A stretch of 64,000 nucleotides of DNA from Lineus longissimus (GCF_910592395.1 NC_088308.1:13099001-13163000), one strand, 5' to 3'. Shown: positions 48,442 to 59,747, counted from the stretch's first letter. A program made the numbers and translations. The notes: generated from the sequence alone by a model not told the origin.

Positions 48442-50079
48442 ATCCTAACAGTGGCACGTTTCTTAACTGCTAGGGCTATGAACTTGAAACTTTGTACACA
48501 GAATGCCCTAGGTCAGCTGACCTCTGACACTGATTTTCGGTCCGATCTGATTCTCTGTTTGGCCACCAGGGGGCCAAATGTCGATATCTAAAAAGTGTGA
48601 TATCTCGCTTATTAGTGACTTGTTTTCGATAAAACTTTTGTTGTAGGTACTCATAGCAAATATACATTTTATATTATACGGGTTTTTAATTTGACCTTGT
48701 TTTCAAGGTCGCAGAGGTCATATGGCGTAAATTGGCCATTAGAGTGTAAACTATGGCACGTTTCTTAACCACTAAAGCTATGAACTTGAAACTTGGTACA
48801 TATAACCCCCTATATCACATAGCCTCTGGTGCTGAATTTTGGTTCGATCTGATTCCTAACTTTGCCACCAGGGGGCCAAAAGTGGAAATCTAAAAAGTGT
48901 GATATCTCGCTTATAAGTGACTTGTTTTCGATAAAACTTTTGTTGTAGGTACTCATAGCAAATATACATTTTATATTATACGGGTTTTCAATTTGACCTA
49001 CTTTTCAAGGTCACAGAGGTCATATGGCGTAAATTGGCCATTAGAGTGTAAACTATGGCACGTTTCTTAACCACTAAAGCTATGAACTTGAAACTTGGTA
49101 CATATAACCCCCTATATCACATAGCCTCTGGCGCTGAATTTTGGTTCGATCTGATTCCTAACTTTGCCACCAGGGGGCCAAAAGTGGAAATCTAAAAAGT
49201 GTGATATCTCGCTTATAAGTGACTTGTTTTCGATAAAATTCTTATGGTAGGTACTGTTTGGAAGAATACATCACATATTTTACGGGTTTTCAATTTGACC
49301 TACTTTTCAAGGTCACAGAAGTCATATGGCGTAAATTGGCTGTTAGAGTGTAAACTATGGCACGTTTCTTAACCAGTAAAGCTATGAACTTGAAACTTGG
49401 TGCATATAACCCCATACATCAGATAACGTCTGATGTCGAATTTTGGCCTGATCTGATTCTTTATTCGGCCACCAGGGGGCCATAACGGAAAAAGGAAGAA
49501 GTGCAATATCTTGCCTATTTGAGTGAATTGTTTTCGATAAAATTTTATGGCAGGGACTCCTAGCAAGGATACATCACATTTCCTATGATTTTTGGATTTG
49601 ACCTCCTTTTCTAGGTCACAGAGGTCAAATGGCGTAAATTGACCGTTCGAGTGTAACTATGGCACGTTTCTTAACTGCTAAAGCTATGAACTTGAAAGTT
49701 GGTACATGTAACCCCCTACATCAGATAATCTCTGACACCGAATTTTGGCCTGATCTGATTCTTGATTTGGCCACCAGGGGGTCAAAACTGAAAAAGTAGG
49801 ACGTGCAATATCTCGCTTATTAATGACTTTTTTTCGATGAATTTTTTATTGCAGGGACTCTTAGCAATCACACGATATTGATCTTGTTGATGTCATAGAC
49901 AATTATTGGTTGGATCATAAACTTATATATACTGCCCTGTCTTATTACTTGACATCAATACACATCTAAAAAAAGTCTTCATGCCTGATTGTGTTCACCA
50001 TATTCACCTCTAAACTAAGCATGATCCTGCCTAATAAAAGATGTATACGGTGAGCACAATGGCCCCTGGCCGTTTCATT
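48339..50079 (-). mobile_element. element X, copy 2
   Basis: Flanked by AGAGT (48334-48338 and 50080-50084). Same ends as copy 1. A pure CGT/GTC run lies at 48381-48441, and five units of exactly 302 bp follow (GCCACCAGGGGG-type landmark at 48562, 48864, 49166, 49468, 49770). Removing X2 and one AGAGT leaves the LINE 2 frame continuous, which fixes the boundaries. Confidence 0.75.
48381..48441. repeat. (CGT)n microsatellite
   Basis: Trinucleotide run inside X2, at the same relative place as in X1 (41640-41690). Confidence 0.95.
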
Positions 50080-50452
50080 AGAGTAAAAGTCCTTAACTTC
50101 AGTTTCAATATTGAGTTGCCGTTTCGTCATATCTTTTTTCTCATCATGCATAATGTTACTGAAATGAGCCATGAAGTCGGAGACAGTGAGCAGAGACGGC
50201 ACTTTTTGAGGGCTCCGACTCTGTCTAATGGAGCTCCAGAAAACACGACTGCCATTGTCCTTGTATTGATCCGCAATACGAATAACCCGGTTATTCAGCC
50301 TTTGCTGAATTAGAAGACGCGACGACTGGCGATACTGTTTTTTCACATTTTTGTAACAGTCAAAGACAGGGCCACTTCGGGGGTGGCCGTTATCTACCCA
50401 CAGTTTCCACCAAAAAGATTTCCGAAAACGTAATAGATATTTCGTTCTACCA
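49966..50452 (-). pseudogene. LINE 2 linker fragment
   Basis: KYLLRFRKSFWWKLWVDNG continues to DFMAHFSNIMHDEKKD and EVKDFYS, where X2 begins. The homologous frame resumes at 48333. Confidence 0.7.
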
Positions 50453-52123
50453 GGAACATTATATGCTACTGAAAAATATATCTGTGTGTTTTCGTAATAA
50501 TAGCGGTGATAACAAATATTTATGTAGAAGGTGTATGATTGCTTTTGATAGGGAAATAAGGAAGGGAAGCGCATCAGCAAACCAAAAATTTAAAAACCAC
50601 TCGTTTTAAAATAGGGTTCCTTTTGTGGTGTACGCCGATTTCGAAGGAACTAGTGATAATTTAAATGATTCCAGCGTTATTCTAGTAAATGTTACCGATG
50701 AGGGATCAGAAAAACCTAAAATCCAAAAAGCCTCTGCGGTGGGATATTATATTCATTCAGATTATCCATTTTGAAAGTACATATTTTTCGTACCGCGGGG
50801 AGGATGTGGTTGATTGGTTTTGTGAATGGTTAATGCAGAAGGAAGATGAATTTGGGAAACTTTTAAATACAGAAGTGGAAATGAAATTGACTAGCGAAGA
50901 GCAAGAAAAGTTTGAGTTGGATAAGAAAAACGGAAACTGTTATTATTGCGGCAAAGCAGGTGGTAATGATAATAAGAATAATGAAAAGTTAGTTAGGGAT
51001 CATGACCATTACAGTGGTAAGTTTAGAGGTGCAGCTCACAACTTTTGTAACCTCATGGCAAAACATGCCAAATTTGTACCGATTTTCTTCCACAATCTTA
51101 GTCACTATGACTCTCATCTTTTCATTAAAACACTGGTTAAAAAAACATTGATTAAGAAGACAAAAGGTAACAGACTGAAACTCCTTCCCAAATCAGCTGA
51201 GGACTATATTTCTTTTACCTAAAGCAAGGAATGATGTTGAAAAAAATGCACAACATCGTAAGTTTTAAGCAGAAAAAGTTGGGAAGATATATCGATTTCA
51301 ACACCAAACAGAGAATGGTAAAACAGACTTTCAGAAAGATTTTTTCAAATTGATGAACATTGCATTCTACGGTAAAACCTGTGAAAATATAAGGAACAGG
51401 AAGGATGTTGAGATGGTGACAGATCCCGACGTTGCAATGAGGAAACAGGCCAATCCTAAGTTTGATTTGGAAGTTATCTTCGACGAGGATTTGGTTGCAA
51501 TTCTGATGAGAAAAACAAGTATTGTGTTCAACAAACCAATTTACATTGGCGCTACAGTTCTAGAACTATCTAAATTACTTATGTACAAATTCTACCACGA
51601 AACTTTACAACCACTCTTTGGTGAGAAAAACATAGAGTTGCTCTATCTTGACACTGACAGTTTTGTCCTAAAGTTAAAGACTGACGATTTTACAAAATAT
51701 CCTACAATTCTAAAAGAACATATTGACTTCAGTAACTACCCAAAAGACCATCCACTGTATGATAGGAGTAAAGTGAAAGTCCCGGGATATTTTAATGATG
51801 AGTTGGCTGGGTATAAAATGAAAGAATTGATTGCTTTGAAAAGTAAAATGTACGCCTATAAAACTGAGACCTCTGAGTTAAAAATGTCAAAGGGAATAAG
51901 TAAACATGTGGTAAAAACTGGTATTTCATTTGACGACTACTACAGTTCGTTGGTTGATAGAAAAACCTGGTACCATGATATGAGAGTGCTGAGATCTGAC
52001 AAGCACAATATGTTTGTAGAGGAAGTTAATAAACGAAGTTTAAATCCATTCGACGACAAGAGATATATTTTAGACGATGGAATTTCAACGGTTCCGTATG
52101 GAGCGCCAACACTATTAAGCTAA
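50453..52123 (+). pseudogene. pPolB: P3b DNA polymerase, exonuclease and polymerase parts
   Basis: Order: a zinc-binding segment (KYLCRRCMIAFDR), exonuclease motif I in FVVYADFEGT (about 50625), a Cys/His module (CYYCGKA, RDHDHYSGKFRGAAHNFCN), exonuclease motif II HNLSHYDSHLF, then motif B (AFYGKTCENIRNR) and motif C (YLDTDS). Stops and phase changes lie near 50607, 50775 and 51219. At about 51219 a deletion removes exonuclease III and motif A. The C-terminus differs from P2 (GAPTLLS) because of hairpin sequence. It has no insertion after motif C, unlike P2. Non-functional. Confidence 0.85.
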
Positions 52124-52165
52124 GCGGGTTCCCGTTGGACCGCCAGCTCCCGCTGATGATATCGA
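52100..52165. repeat. P3-type hairpin cluster after polymerase
   Basis: GGAGCGCCAAC, AGCGGG/CCCGCT and GTTCCCGTTGGAC words form several small stems at the polymerase stop. Confidence 0.6.
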
Positions 52166-52201
52166 ATAAAAGATCTATTCAAGAAAAAAAATGTATTTTA
52201 A

Positions 52202-52810
52202 ATGGAACAACATTTAAATTCAAAATTTAGAAAAATAAGAATAATAATTGAGGGTAATATTTCTGCCGGAAAATCAAAGTTAAATTGAAGTATGAAAGAA
52301 TTTAAGGATGTAGAGGTTATTCCAGAGCCTAAAAATGAATGGAAAAATTATAATGGAAAAATATGTTGGAACTTATGTACAGTAACCCTAAAGAATACTC
52401 AGAAGAATTTCAAATGATGGCGTTGGAAACGTCTTCTAGAGACAATAATAAGGCAGATTCTGAAAAAACGATTATTTTGGAAAGAAGTATTTTTTCCACG
52501 CATCATATCTTTTCGAGTTTGGGTAATTTGGAGGAGAATTTAACTCTGGAGCAATTTAAAAAGTTGGAAAGTAAGTATTCTAAATACTATCATAAAATGT
52601 GTAATATTAGAACATTTCCAAACTTCATAATTTATCTCAGAACCGACCCTAATGTTTGTTATGGGAGAATGTTGGAAAGAGACCGTGAGGAGGAAAAAAT
52701 GTTAGTTTAGAGTCTTTATATTATGTTCATTACCTCCATGAGGAAACATTCATTAAAAATAAAGAAGAGGTGTATATATCCCTGGTAGCATTATTGTTTT
52801 AGATGGGGAT
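52202..52810 (+). pseudogene. deoxynucleoside kinase captured by the Polinton
   Basis: Starts at TTTAAATGG. P-loop EGNISAGKS, then IPEPKNEW, ERSIFSTHHIF (the ERS substrate-binding motif) and FIIYLRTDPNVCYGRMLERD with REEE (the arginine-rich lid). This is the dNK/dCK/TK2-type family, which phosphorylates deoxynucleosides to supply dNTP precursors. Broken by an in-frame TGA at 52286-52288, a phase change near 52355 and another after 52710; homology continues to about 52790 (HYLHEETFI). It lies between the polymerase and the HNH g. Confidence 0.8.
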
Positions 52811-52841
52811 GATAGAATAGAAAATATTCGAAAAAATATTC

Positions 52842-53426
52842 ATGAACTTAATGAAAACTGGTGAATACGAATGCTGTTCAAAATGCAAAATAAATAAACC
52901 CTATGAGTATTATTCTAAATATAGTCAATCCAAAGATGGGTTGCAGAGTTGGTGTAAATATTGTTGTGGAAACTATATTAGGTGTTACATGAGAATAAAA
53001 TATAAAGATCCTAATTTTTATGCGATTCACATTCACATTCACATTCACAAAGTGCATGTTTCTATGAGTCGTTGTGGTACAATGGTATCACTTGAAAAAT
53101 ACCTTGGGTTTTTTATTGGTTGGTTGAACTGACAAAGAGGAGGTCAAAATATTGCAGATGAAGAACTGGACCACGTTTTGCCGGTGGCAAAGTTTAGGAA
53201 AGTCCCCGAAATCTGCTGGCATTGGTCAAATATCAAACCATTCAGTAAAAAAGAAAATAGGAATAAAAGTGCAAAATTATTCCAAAATATCTACAAACTT
53301 CAACTTCAAAAAGCCAAAGATTTTCTGGAAAATTATGTGTTCCCAAATGATGAAGAAAGGAACGAAACTTTGAGTAAATTATCTGATGTTGAAAAACATC
53401 CTGCAGTGGTTAACATCTTAAAGTGA
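52842..53426 (+). pseudogene. P3b HNH endonuclease, one in-frame stop
   Basis: Zinc-ribbon start (CCSKCKINKPYEYYSKYSQS, WCKYCC) and a linker with a HIHIHIH repeat from a 6-bp tandem. A TGA at 53129-53131 follows, then in the same frame EELDHVLPVAKF, CWHWSNIKPFSKKENRNKSA and a helical C-terminus. The core aligns with the P2 HNH protein (17457-18224) but has no hairpin units. Orientation relative to the integrase is opposite to that in P2. Confidence 0.75.
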
Positions 53427-53429
53427 TTT

Positions 53430-54070
53430 TATGTTCGATACCGGAAGCCACTCATTGAATTTTTCTGAGTAACCTTTCCATTTAACAAAACCACATTTTT
53501 CTCCCTTAACTGTTTTGTAACGTAAATGTTTTTCGATTTTCTATTCTATTCGATCTGGGTTTGGAACGTAACTTAATTCCTCTGTGTAAAAATAACCGTC
53601 TAAAATATTCTGATTGATAATCCTCGAGTTGGTAGACGATAGGTTTTGTGAAAATTATTTGTTTTATTTTAAAAACTTCCTCGGTAAAATTAGGAAGATA
53701 ACCTTTAGAAAATATGGTTTTGTATTTGGTTATTCTCACGCTGTCGCCAATCTTGTATTTTGATTGACCATAATCTTTAAGTAGAAATGCTCCATAGAGA
53801 TTGTACCATACTGTTCCGGTATTATCTTCTTTTCTAGCTTCGATTGGTTTCATTCCAATGGATGAGTGAAATGTATTGTTGTAACCATTCACTAGGTTTT
53901 CAAGAATATCCAACCGTTTGTCTCTTTTGCAGTGAAATATTTCCACATTCTAGTTTTTAAAGTACGATTAAATCTTTCTACAACGGCTGCTTTTTTCCTT
54001 TAGAAAGTTGAGAACCATTCGATGTTATTTTTTTCCAGTAATTCTTTCAGTGATTTATTGTAGAATTCTT
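53430..54070 (-). pseudogene. INT: P3b integrase, C-terminal part
   Basis: Reads EFYNKSLKELLEKNN, KKAAVVERFNRTLKTRMW (catalytic Glu), VNGYNNTFHSSIGMKPIEAR, KIGDSVRITKYK and the beginning of a chromodomain. Frame breaks near 53935 and 53590. Interrupted by LINE 3 inside the DDG-EFYN region. Confidence 0.85.
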
Positions 54071-54258
54071 ATTTTATTTTATGTTTATTTTTATTTTATT
54101 GAAATTTTACTGTACATGTACATCCACGTATACAATAATAGTGACGACAGAAACATGTACAGAGTGGTGTTGGCACAGGAAATGTCCTATGTGAGCCAGC
54201 ACCACAAAGTATAAATAAACTACAGAAGAAAAATAAATATGGCATAAAATGTAGTGTA

Positions 54259-55238
54259 CTAGCACTGCCTACAGAGGGGACATCTGCAGGCAGTGACCCA
54301 AGAGCATGTATTGTCGGCGGTAAAACCACCAAGCTTCTTACAATAAAAATCAATAACATTAGTTTTAAAACATGCGTGGCGACTTTGGCACCGAGCTGCG
54401 ATTGGTAGCGCATTCCAGGTGCCTACTATCCGATTAAAAAAAGAAGTAAAAAACGACTCTGTCCTGCACCGTGTTTGTTTTAAAACCATGGGGTCGCCCC
54501 TACGAGTTGTAAAATTGACGTACTCATCGACAGGCACTGAAAACTTCTGTGTAAAACAATTGTGTATAAAGAGTAGATCTAAAATTTCACGGCGAAAGGC
54601 CAGAGGTAAAAGTCCAAGCCCTGACATTCGTTCAGCATAAGATAGATCACGATCCGAGATGTGTCTTGTGGCCCGGCGCTGAACATTCTCCAAAAAAGAT
54701 TCCGTTTGGAGAGACCACTCCAAGCCACTGAACAGTACTCGACTCGACTCCTGACAACACTTGAATACAATGTCTTTAACGCATCCTTGTGCTTACAATT
54801 ACCAGTTATCCTTCTAATAACGTGCCAGTGTTTGTTTGCACTGTGCGCAACAAAGTCAACATGTTTATTCCACGACAAGTCATTTTGCAATAATACCCCC
54901 AGGTCTTTTACCTGGTTTGCCCTCTCCAACACGCAACCGCCTAAATTGTAATGAAACTTGATTGGATGGAGGCGTCTCGTGAAACTTATAATTCGACATT
55001 TCAGAGTGTTAAAGGAGAGACCACACTTGCTACTCCATGCCCTAAGGGCATCCAAGTCATCCTGTAAAGACAGACAATCAAACAAGTTCTCAATTACCCT
55101 GTAACACTTTGCGTCGTCCGCGTAAAGCTCCGAGCCAGTCCTCTCACTAACTGCCTCGGGCAAATCGTTGACATATAATGAAAAAAGCAGAGGACCAAAA
55201 ATGGAACCCTGAGGTACCCCCGATAAAACCGGTTTCAA
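54259..55238 (-). pseudogene. LINE 3 ORF2, C-terminal part
   Basis: GVPQGSIFGPLLFSLYVNDL and LYADDAK (motif C), then FTRRLHPIKFHYN, VKDLGVLLQNDLSW, RITGNCKHKDALKTLYSSV, a phase change near 54700, RATRHISDRDLSYAERMSGL and the C-terminal domain with KLGGFT. Separated from the upstream part by a short break around 55239-55268. Confidence 0.85.
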
Positions 55239-55268
55239 GGGCTAGGCAAAACTATCAAGAATCACTCT

Positions 55269-57160
55269 TTAGGACCGGCCCTGCAGATAGTCCTTGAACC
55301 ATGCCAATAAGCGGCCATTAAAGCCAAAAGTTTGCAATGTGTGACATAATAACACGTGGGGGACAGAGTCAAAAGCGCGGGAGAAGTCCAGGTATAACAC
55401 ATCCATCTGGCCGCCATCGTCCAGTGTTTTACCAACTTTATCTAAAAATTGGACAAGCTGTGTAGCAGTTGAGCGACCCTTAACAAACCCATGTTGAGAG
55501 GGAGACAACATGCTCTCCACCAAAGGATAAACCTGGTTACTGATGCATCGTTCCATAACCTTAGACACGCATGAAAGGAGAGAAATCCCCCTATAGTTTT
55601 CAACACATTCTTTGTCGTGCTTCTTGAAAACTGGAACCACATTTGCAATCTTCCAGCAATTGGGAAGTGCCCCGTACTTCATAGACTTGTTAAAAACACT
55701 AGCAAGAGAACTACACAAAGCGTCGGCGAAATGTTTCAGAACCCTAGGTGAGATACCGTCCGAGCCAACCGCTTTGGAGGCATCTAGATTTGTGAGAACT
55801 CTGCGAACATCATCATCAGAAAAGTTCAAGCATTCAAGACTGTCATTTTTAACAATGGATATCTCAGGCAAAGGTTGAGCACGCTGATCAGAAAATAGTG
55901 AAGAAAAATGTTCGCAGAAAACCTCTGCTTTAGATGTCCCGTCTGAAATGCGCTGCTCTTTGAAAGTGACAGTGTCCGGGACGCTTTTAGACTTTGTTTT
56001 ACCATGATAAAAGGACCACAATTTCCTTGGATTTGCTTTGACAACCTCGCCAAGATCTTTCACATGAGACCTGTATTTGTCCCTGGTCAAATTACGTAAA
56101 CGATTGCGTAAGGATTTAAATTTAGCCCACGACTGCGGTCTGCTATCCGACTTGGCTTTTCTACGAGCTGATTTCACCTGGTTTGAAAGGTGTTTAACCT
56201 CAGCATCAATCCATATGGGATTGTTAGTGTCCTTCACTTGTCGTTTCGGAATGAATTTCTCAATGCCAACATTAAAGATGGAGTACCAGTCACACCACAT
56301 AGACTCAACATCCCTCGACGTTGAATGACGGTGGGCAAAAGGCGAAACATTGCTAAACGCGTCCCTAAAATATGTCTGGAGTCCTTGAAAGTCCGCATTT
56401 TTAAAGTCAAGAACCGTACGTTGAGTACCCGGCCTACGGGCTGGACGGAAGTTCATGTCAGCAATGATGGGGTAATGATCTGAGTCAAACATGAGAGGCA
56501 GCACCCTGACATGAGAGAAGACCTCTGGACAGTCAGTTAGAATAAGATCAAGAATATTGCCTTTTTTATGAGTCGGTTCATTAATCAGTTGTGTCAAAGA
56601 GAAATCACTGACGAGCTCACAGAAGCAATGCGCGGGTCCAAGGCCCGGAGCGGACACAGTATTCCAATCGATTTCCTTATATTTGAAATCACCAAGGAGG
56701 CACGTTCGATTAAAGGCGCCCTCACAATTCAAAAGCACTTCATACAGCTTGTTCACAAACGAATTGTCGTCCGGCGGCCTATAACACACAATAAGGCCAA
56801 CTTTCGGACCCGTTTGGCCATCCTGGATTTCACAAACCATAATTTCGTTATCATCCGTCTCGAATTCCTTTCTTCGCCTCGAATAGAATTCCTTGCGGAC
56901 GCCGAGAAGAACGCCACCGCCACATGTATCCGTGTTGCGGTCGCGACGATAAACACTGAAAAGGTTCGAAGGAAGAACCTCATTGTCGTGTATATTGTCG
57001 TCCAGCCACGATTCGGTGACGCATACAATGTCCAGATTCTCACCGATAACAAGATTCTGAAATTCAGCAAGCTTGTTACGGGACGCTGTCACAGTTTTCA
57101 CACTACGAGTGTTCAGAAGACCGACCTGCACACTAGCGCCAGCGGCGGCCCTCCTCTCTT
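55269..57160 (-). CDS. LINE 3 ORF2, endonuclease and RT fingers/palm
   Basis: Endonuclease: VGLLNTRSVKTVTASRNKL, VCVTESWLDD, GGGVLLGV, VGLIVCYRPP, LLGDFKYKEIDW and SDHYPIIAD. RT: VFKKHDKECVENYRGIS and VLYLDFSRAFDSVPH (motif A). The frame is open further upstream to 57302, overlapping ORF1, so translation probably starts near or after the ORF1 stop at 57133. Reverse transcribes its own RNA at the target site. Confidence 0.88.
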
Positions 57161-58629
57161 TCTTCGTATTCGAAAGGGGAGCGTTCCTGCCCGTAGTCCC
57201 GGCGGTCATACTTGTATGAGTGGTAGCCTTCCTGGTCGTAGTCCCTACGGGAGTATCCGTCGTATTCGTAATGTGAATTGTACGTGTGCGTGTTTTGATC
57301 ACGTTTCTGCCGTTGCCTGGGGACTTGGCGGCGATATGGCCGTTGGCCGTGAGGCTTAACCTGCGCTGATGCCGCTCGAATCGCGCCCCCTGCTTTGCGA
57401 AAGGGCTGAATAATTACCCCCTTATCCCACATGTCTCTGTCAAGCACAGATTTAAAATCATGCTGAGGAACAGTGATTTTGAACGATTTCTGAGAGCGAC
57501 GATCTGCTAGGATCTGGACAGATACGTTTTCCAAGACACCGTGTGCATGGATGTGATCCACAATGTCCTGCTCGGTATGCTTTGGATCTACTCTCCCGAT
57601 GTAAATGTCATACAGAACAGGAGCAGCAGCGATATTGGCCGGCCCTTTGGCAGGCCTACCCCCGGATGCTCCACGCCTGTTCTGCCGTTGCCGTTTGCGC
57701 TCCTGTTGCCTAACTTTCTTGGCCTGCGAAGGCTGCAAAACAAAGTCCTCGGCAGGAATATCGACGTCAGTCTCATTCACATTAACATCGGTTTCGTTAG
57801 CCCTATCCTCGGTTCCAATTGTTGCCACAATATCACGGTCCACTGTGCCATCGGATACTTGGGATAAATCGATCTTGGACTCATTAGTGTCGCTTGCGAC
57901 CGTGATATCCACTGATGATTGAGACTCCGATGTGACACGAGTAGCTTGTATTTTCAACACATTGCACAGTTCCTGGACAGTCGCTTCCAACATCTCAATG
58001 CGAAGTTTTTGACCATATACAATCCTTGATAACTGATCTATTGACAGCTCGTTCACACCATCAGTCTCAGACGTTAGAGACGATGATGCACCAGAGCCCT
58101 CACTTTTGAAGATCTTTTCAATATCCTTAGAGAGGTTTAAATCTACCACCCCAGTGCCAAGGTGATAGATGTCGTCAATCAATTTATGTTTCACCTGGCG
58201 ATTGATAGGTATTTTATCAATTAAGACTGGAAACATTTCACAGAGCTTACTACAGAGCCTCTTGTGTATGTCCATCAAGCAAGATTGTTCAAGTTCATTA
58301 AGAGTTCCTTTTATGTCGCCGACACGATATTGAAAAAGATTGTCCAGCGAAGCGACGAAACGCGCACTCAGGTTAGGCTTCTTTTTGTTCAGTGTCACCT
58401 CCGATAAGTCCTTTAACTTCTCACTGGACACCTGTTTCTCTGGGAATCTTACGTTAAAACAGCTCGTGCACAGCCATGAATCACAATGCCTATACTTTAC
58501 GTCATCTGCTGTAAGAGACGTTGCGCTGTGTGGGCACGGCCCATTCGGGAGACCTCCGCAGCGTTCGACACCCATAGCTAGCCACGCGAAAAGATCACAA
58601 TACCGCTGAATTACTATGGGCGAATACAC
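57133..58629 (-). CDS. LINE 3 ORF1 RNA-binding protein
   Basis: Intact 498-codon frame. An N-terminal Cys/His cluster (CGGLPNGPCPHS, RHCDSWLCTSCFN) is PHD-finger-like. A helical region (LSIDQLSRIVYGQKLRIEML) follows, then a basic KKVRQQERKRQRQNRRG stretch, an RRM-like fold region (DIYIGRVDPKHTEQDIVDHI, FKITVPQHDF) and a Tyr/Arg/Asp-rich tail. This matches ORF1 of CR1-type elements, which packages the RNA. Starts at ATG 58629. Confidence 0.85.
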   Translation of the reverse strand: MYSPIVIQRYCDLFAWLAMGVERCGGLPNGPCPHSATSLTADDVKYRHCDSWLCTSCFNVRFPEKQVSSEKLKDLSEVTLNKKKPNLSARFVASLDNLFQYRVGDIKGTLNELEQSCLMDIHKRLCSKLCEMFPVLIDKIPINRQVKHKLIDDIYHLGTGVVDLNLSKDIEKIFKSEGSGASSSLTSETDGVNELSIDQLSRIVYGQKLRIEMLEATVQELCNVLKIQATRVTSESQSSVDITVASDTNESKIDLSQVSDGTVDRDIVATIGTEDRANETDVNVNETDVDIPAEDFVLQPSQAKKVRQQERKRQRQNRRGASGGRPAKGPANIAAAPVLYDIYIGRVDPKHTEQDIVDHIHAHGVLENVSVQILADRRSQKSFKITVPQHDFKSVLDRDMWDKGVIIQPFRKAGGAIRAASAQVKPHGQRPYRRQVPRQRQKRDQNTHTYNSHYEYDGYSRRDYDQEGYHSYKYDRRDYGQERSPFEYEEREEGRRWR

Positions 58630-58660
58630 ACGTTCGCATGTATACGTTTAATACATGCAC

Positions 58661-58707
58661 CGGAAAAGCACTGAGTTTTTCGGTAGAAAAGCACTGAGTT
58701 TTTCGGT
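58661..58707. repeat. 23-bp tandem repeat at LINE 3 5' end
   Basis: The word GAAAAGCACTGAGTTTTTCGG occurs twice head to tail. Confidence 0.9.
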
Positions 58708-58709
58708 TT

Positions 58710-59302
58710 TTCTTTACCATCATCAAGTTGTAGCTTCTCTGGTTTTGCTTCTTTAAAAATAGTGACAAATAAATCTTTGACTTCTTCTCCCTTTTTATTT
58801 TTCAGAGGTAAAGCCCAAGCGTAACGGCTGAATAAATCAATGACCGTTAAAATGTATCTGAAATTTTTATTGTCTTTTTGATACTTCTGTAAATCCACTA
58901 AATCAGCTTGCCATTGTTGATCCACGTTCGAAACCATTGTTTTTCGGACACTGAATTTTTTGGTGATTGGTTTGTGCAGTTGGTAGGTTGGTAAACTAAC
59001 TAGGAAATCTTTTAATTCCTTTTCTATATTGCCATTTTATCTGTTTTTTTTTTTCTCCAAAGTTGGCTTTCATTTGTATAGGCCACAGTACTTTGGGGAC
59101 TAAAGTATAACTCTCTGAGATATTGTTCGTTTGAAACATCTTTCGCTGGAGTTTTGTTCGCTGGAGCTTTGTTCGCTGGAGCTTCGTTCGCTGGAGCTTC
59201 GTTCGCTGGAGCTTCGTTCGCTAGAGCTTCGTTTGCTGGAGCTTCGTTCGCTGGAGCTTCGTTCGCTGGAGCTTCGTTCGCTGGAACCTTTTCGGTGGCC
59301 AT
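58710..59302 (-). pseudogene. INT: P3b integrase, N-terminal part
   Basis: Starts at AATAAATGG (59302). A unique N-terminal tail of PANEA repeats precedes SNEQYLRELYFSPQSTVAY, which aligns with the P2 integrase N-terminus. After a frame break near 59030 comes QQWQADLVDLQKY (first Asp), VIDLFSRYAWALPL and LQLDDG (second Asp), where LINE 3 interrupts. Confidence 0.85.
59144..59290. repeat. 15-bp tandem repeat encoding PANEA
   Basis: About nine units of GCTGGAGCTTCGTTC with small variations at the integrase N-terminus, absent from P2. All units keep frame. Confidence 0.9.
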
Positions 59303-59330
59303 TTATTTACCATTTTCTTATTGTTTGTAA

Positions 59331-59747
59331 ATGGCTGGAATGTTAATTGGTGCCGTAGTAAATGCTGATGCCTTTTCTCAAGCGGGATATATTTTTAAAG
59401 CCATGTACAAAAATGGTTATCAAGACGAAATGAAGAGACACAATTTAGCGATCGAAAAATTACAAGGGGAATCTAAGGCTTGGGATAAACATCGAAAAGA
59501 AACCATTGATTTCGTTTCGTTTCAATTGAAAAGAGAAAATGAAAGTGCAAGTGATTTCCGAAATGTTGATGCTTCTTTTGATTTTTTTCCGCACAACGAA
59601 CTTCATCCAGAGAATAAAGTACAACTTTGTAAAATGCCTGAATTAAAAAGATGTTTACCAACCGAGTGAGGAAATGAAAAACTATGAATATCTTTTAATT
59701 GTGGGTGGTGTGATCGGAGCAGGACTTTCAGTGAAATATCTGATGTG
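59331..59747 (+). pseudogene. P3b small membrane protein (MAG family)
   Basis: Starts at GTAAATGGC: MAGMLIGAVVNADAFSQAGY, then KRHNLAIEKLQGESKAWDKH and IDFVSFQLKRE, with a stop at 59667 after one phase change. Homology continues with PSEEMKNYEYLLIVGG-type sequence and a membrane segment ending near 59747. Divergent from the integrase, with 28 bases between start codons. The C-terminal end overlaps the inner edge of the right terminal repeat. Confidence 0.75.

Larger units (their letters stand above)
46304..50452 (-). mobile_element. LINE 2: non-LTR retrotransposon in the polymerase
   Basis: Minus strand. The 5' part at 50452-50084 reads KSFWWKLWVDNGHPRSGPVF (pre-RT linker), the RT is at about 48333-47428, and the C-terminal domain at 46852-46496. 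The endonuclease is absent. It carries X2 within its linker. Exact ends are uncertain by a few bases. Confidence 0.8.
54071..58709 (-). mobile_element. LINE 3: nearly full-length CR1/Jockey-like retrotransposon
   Basis: Flanked by TTCTT (54066-54070 and 58710-58714), a probable short target duplication. On the minus strand: 5' tandem 23-bp repeats (58661-58707), ORF1, ORF2 with endonuclease and RT, and an AT-rich 3' tail (ATAAAATAAAATAA). ORF2 has breaks near 55250 and 54700, so it is probably inactive. Confidence 0.88.

Noticed and set aside
48095-48448. Polyvaline-rich frame and other frames over the CGT runs
   Set aside because: Product of a trinucleotide microsatellite, also seen at 41527-41855.
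56568-57359. 263-codon plus-strand frame
   Set aside because: Antisense of LINE 3 ORF1/ORF2; no own motif.
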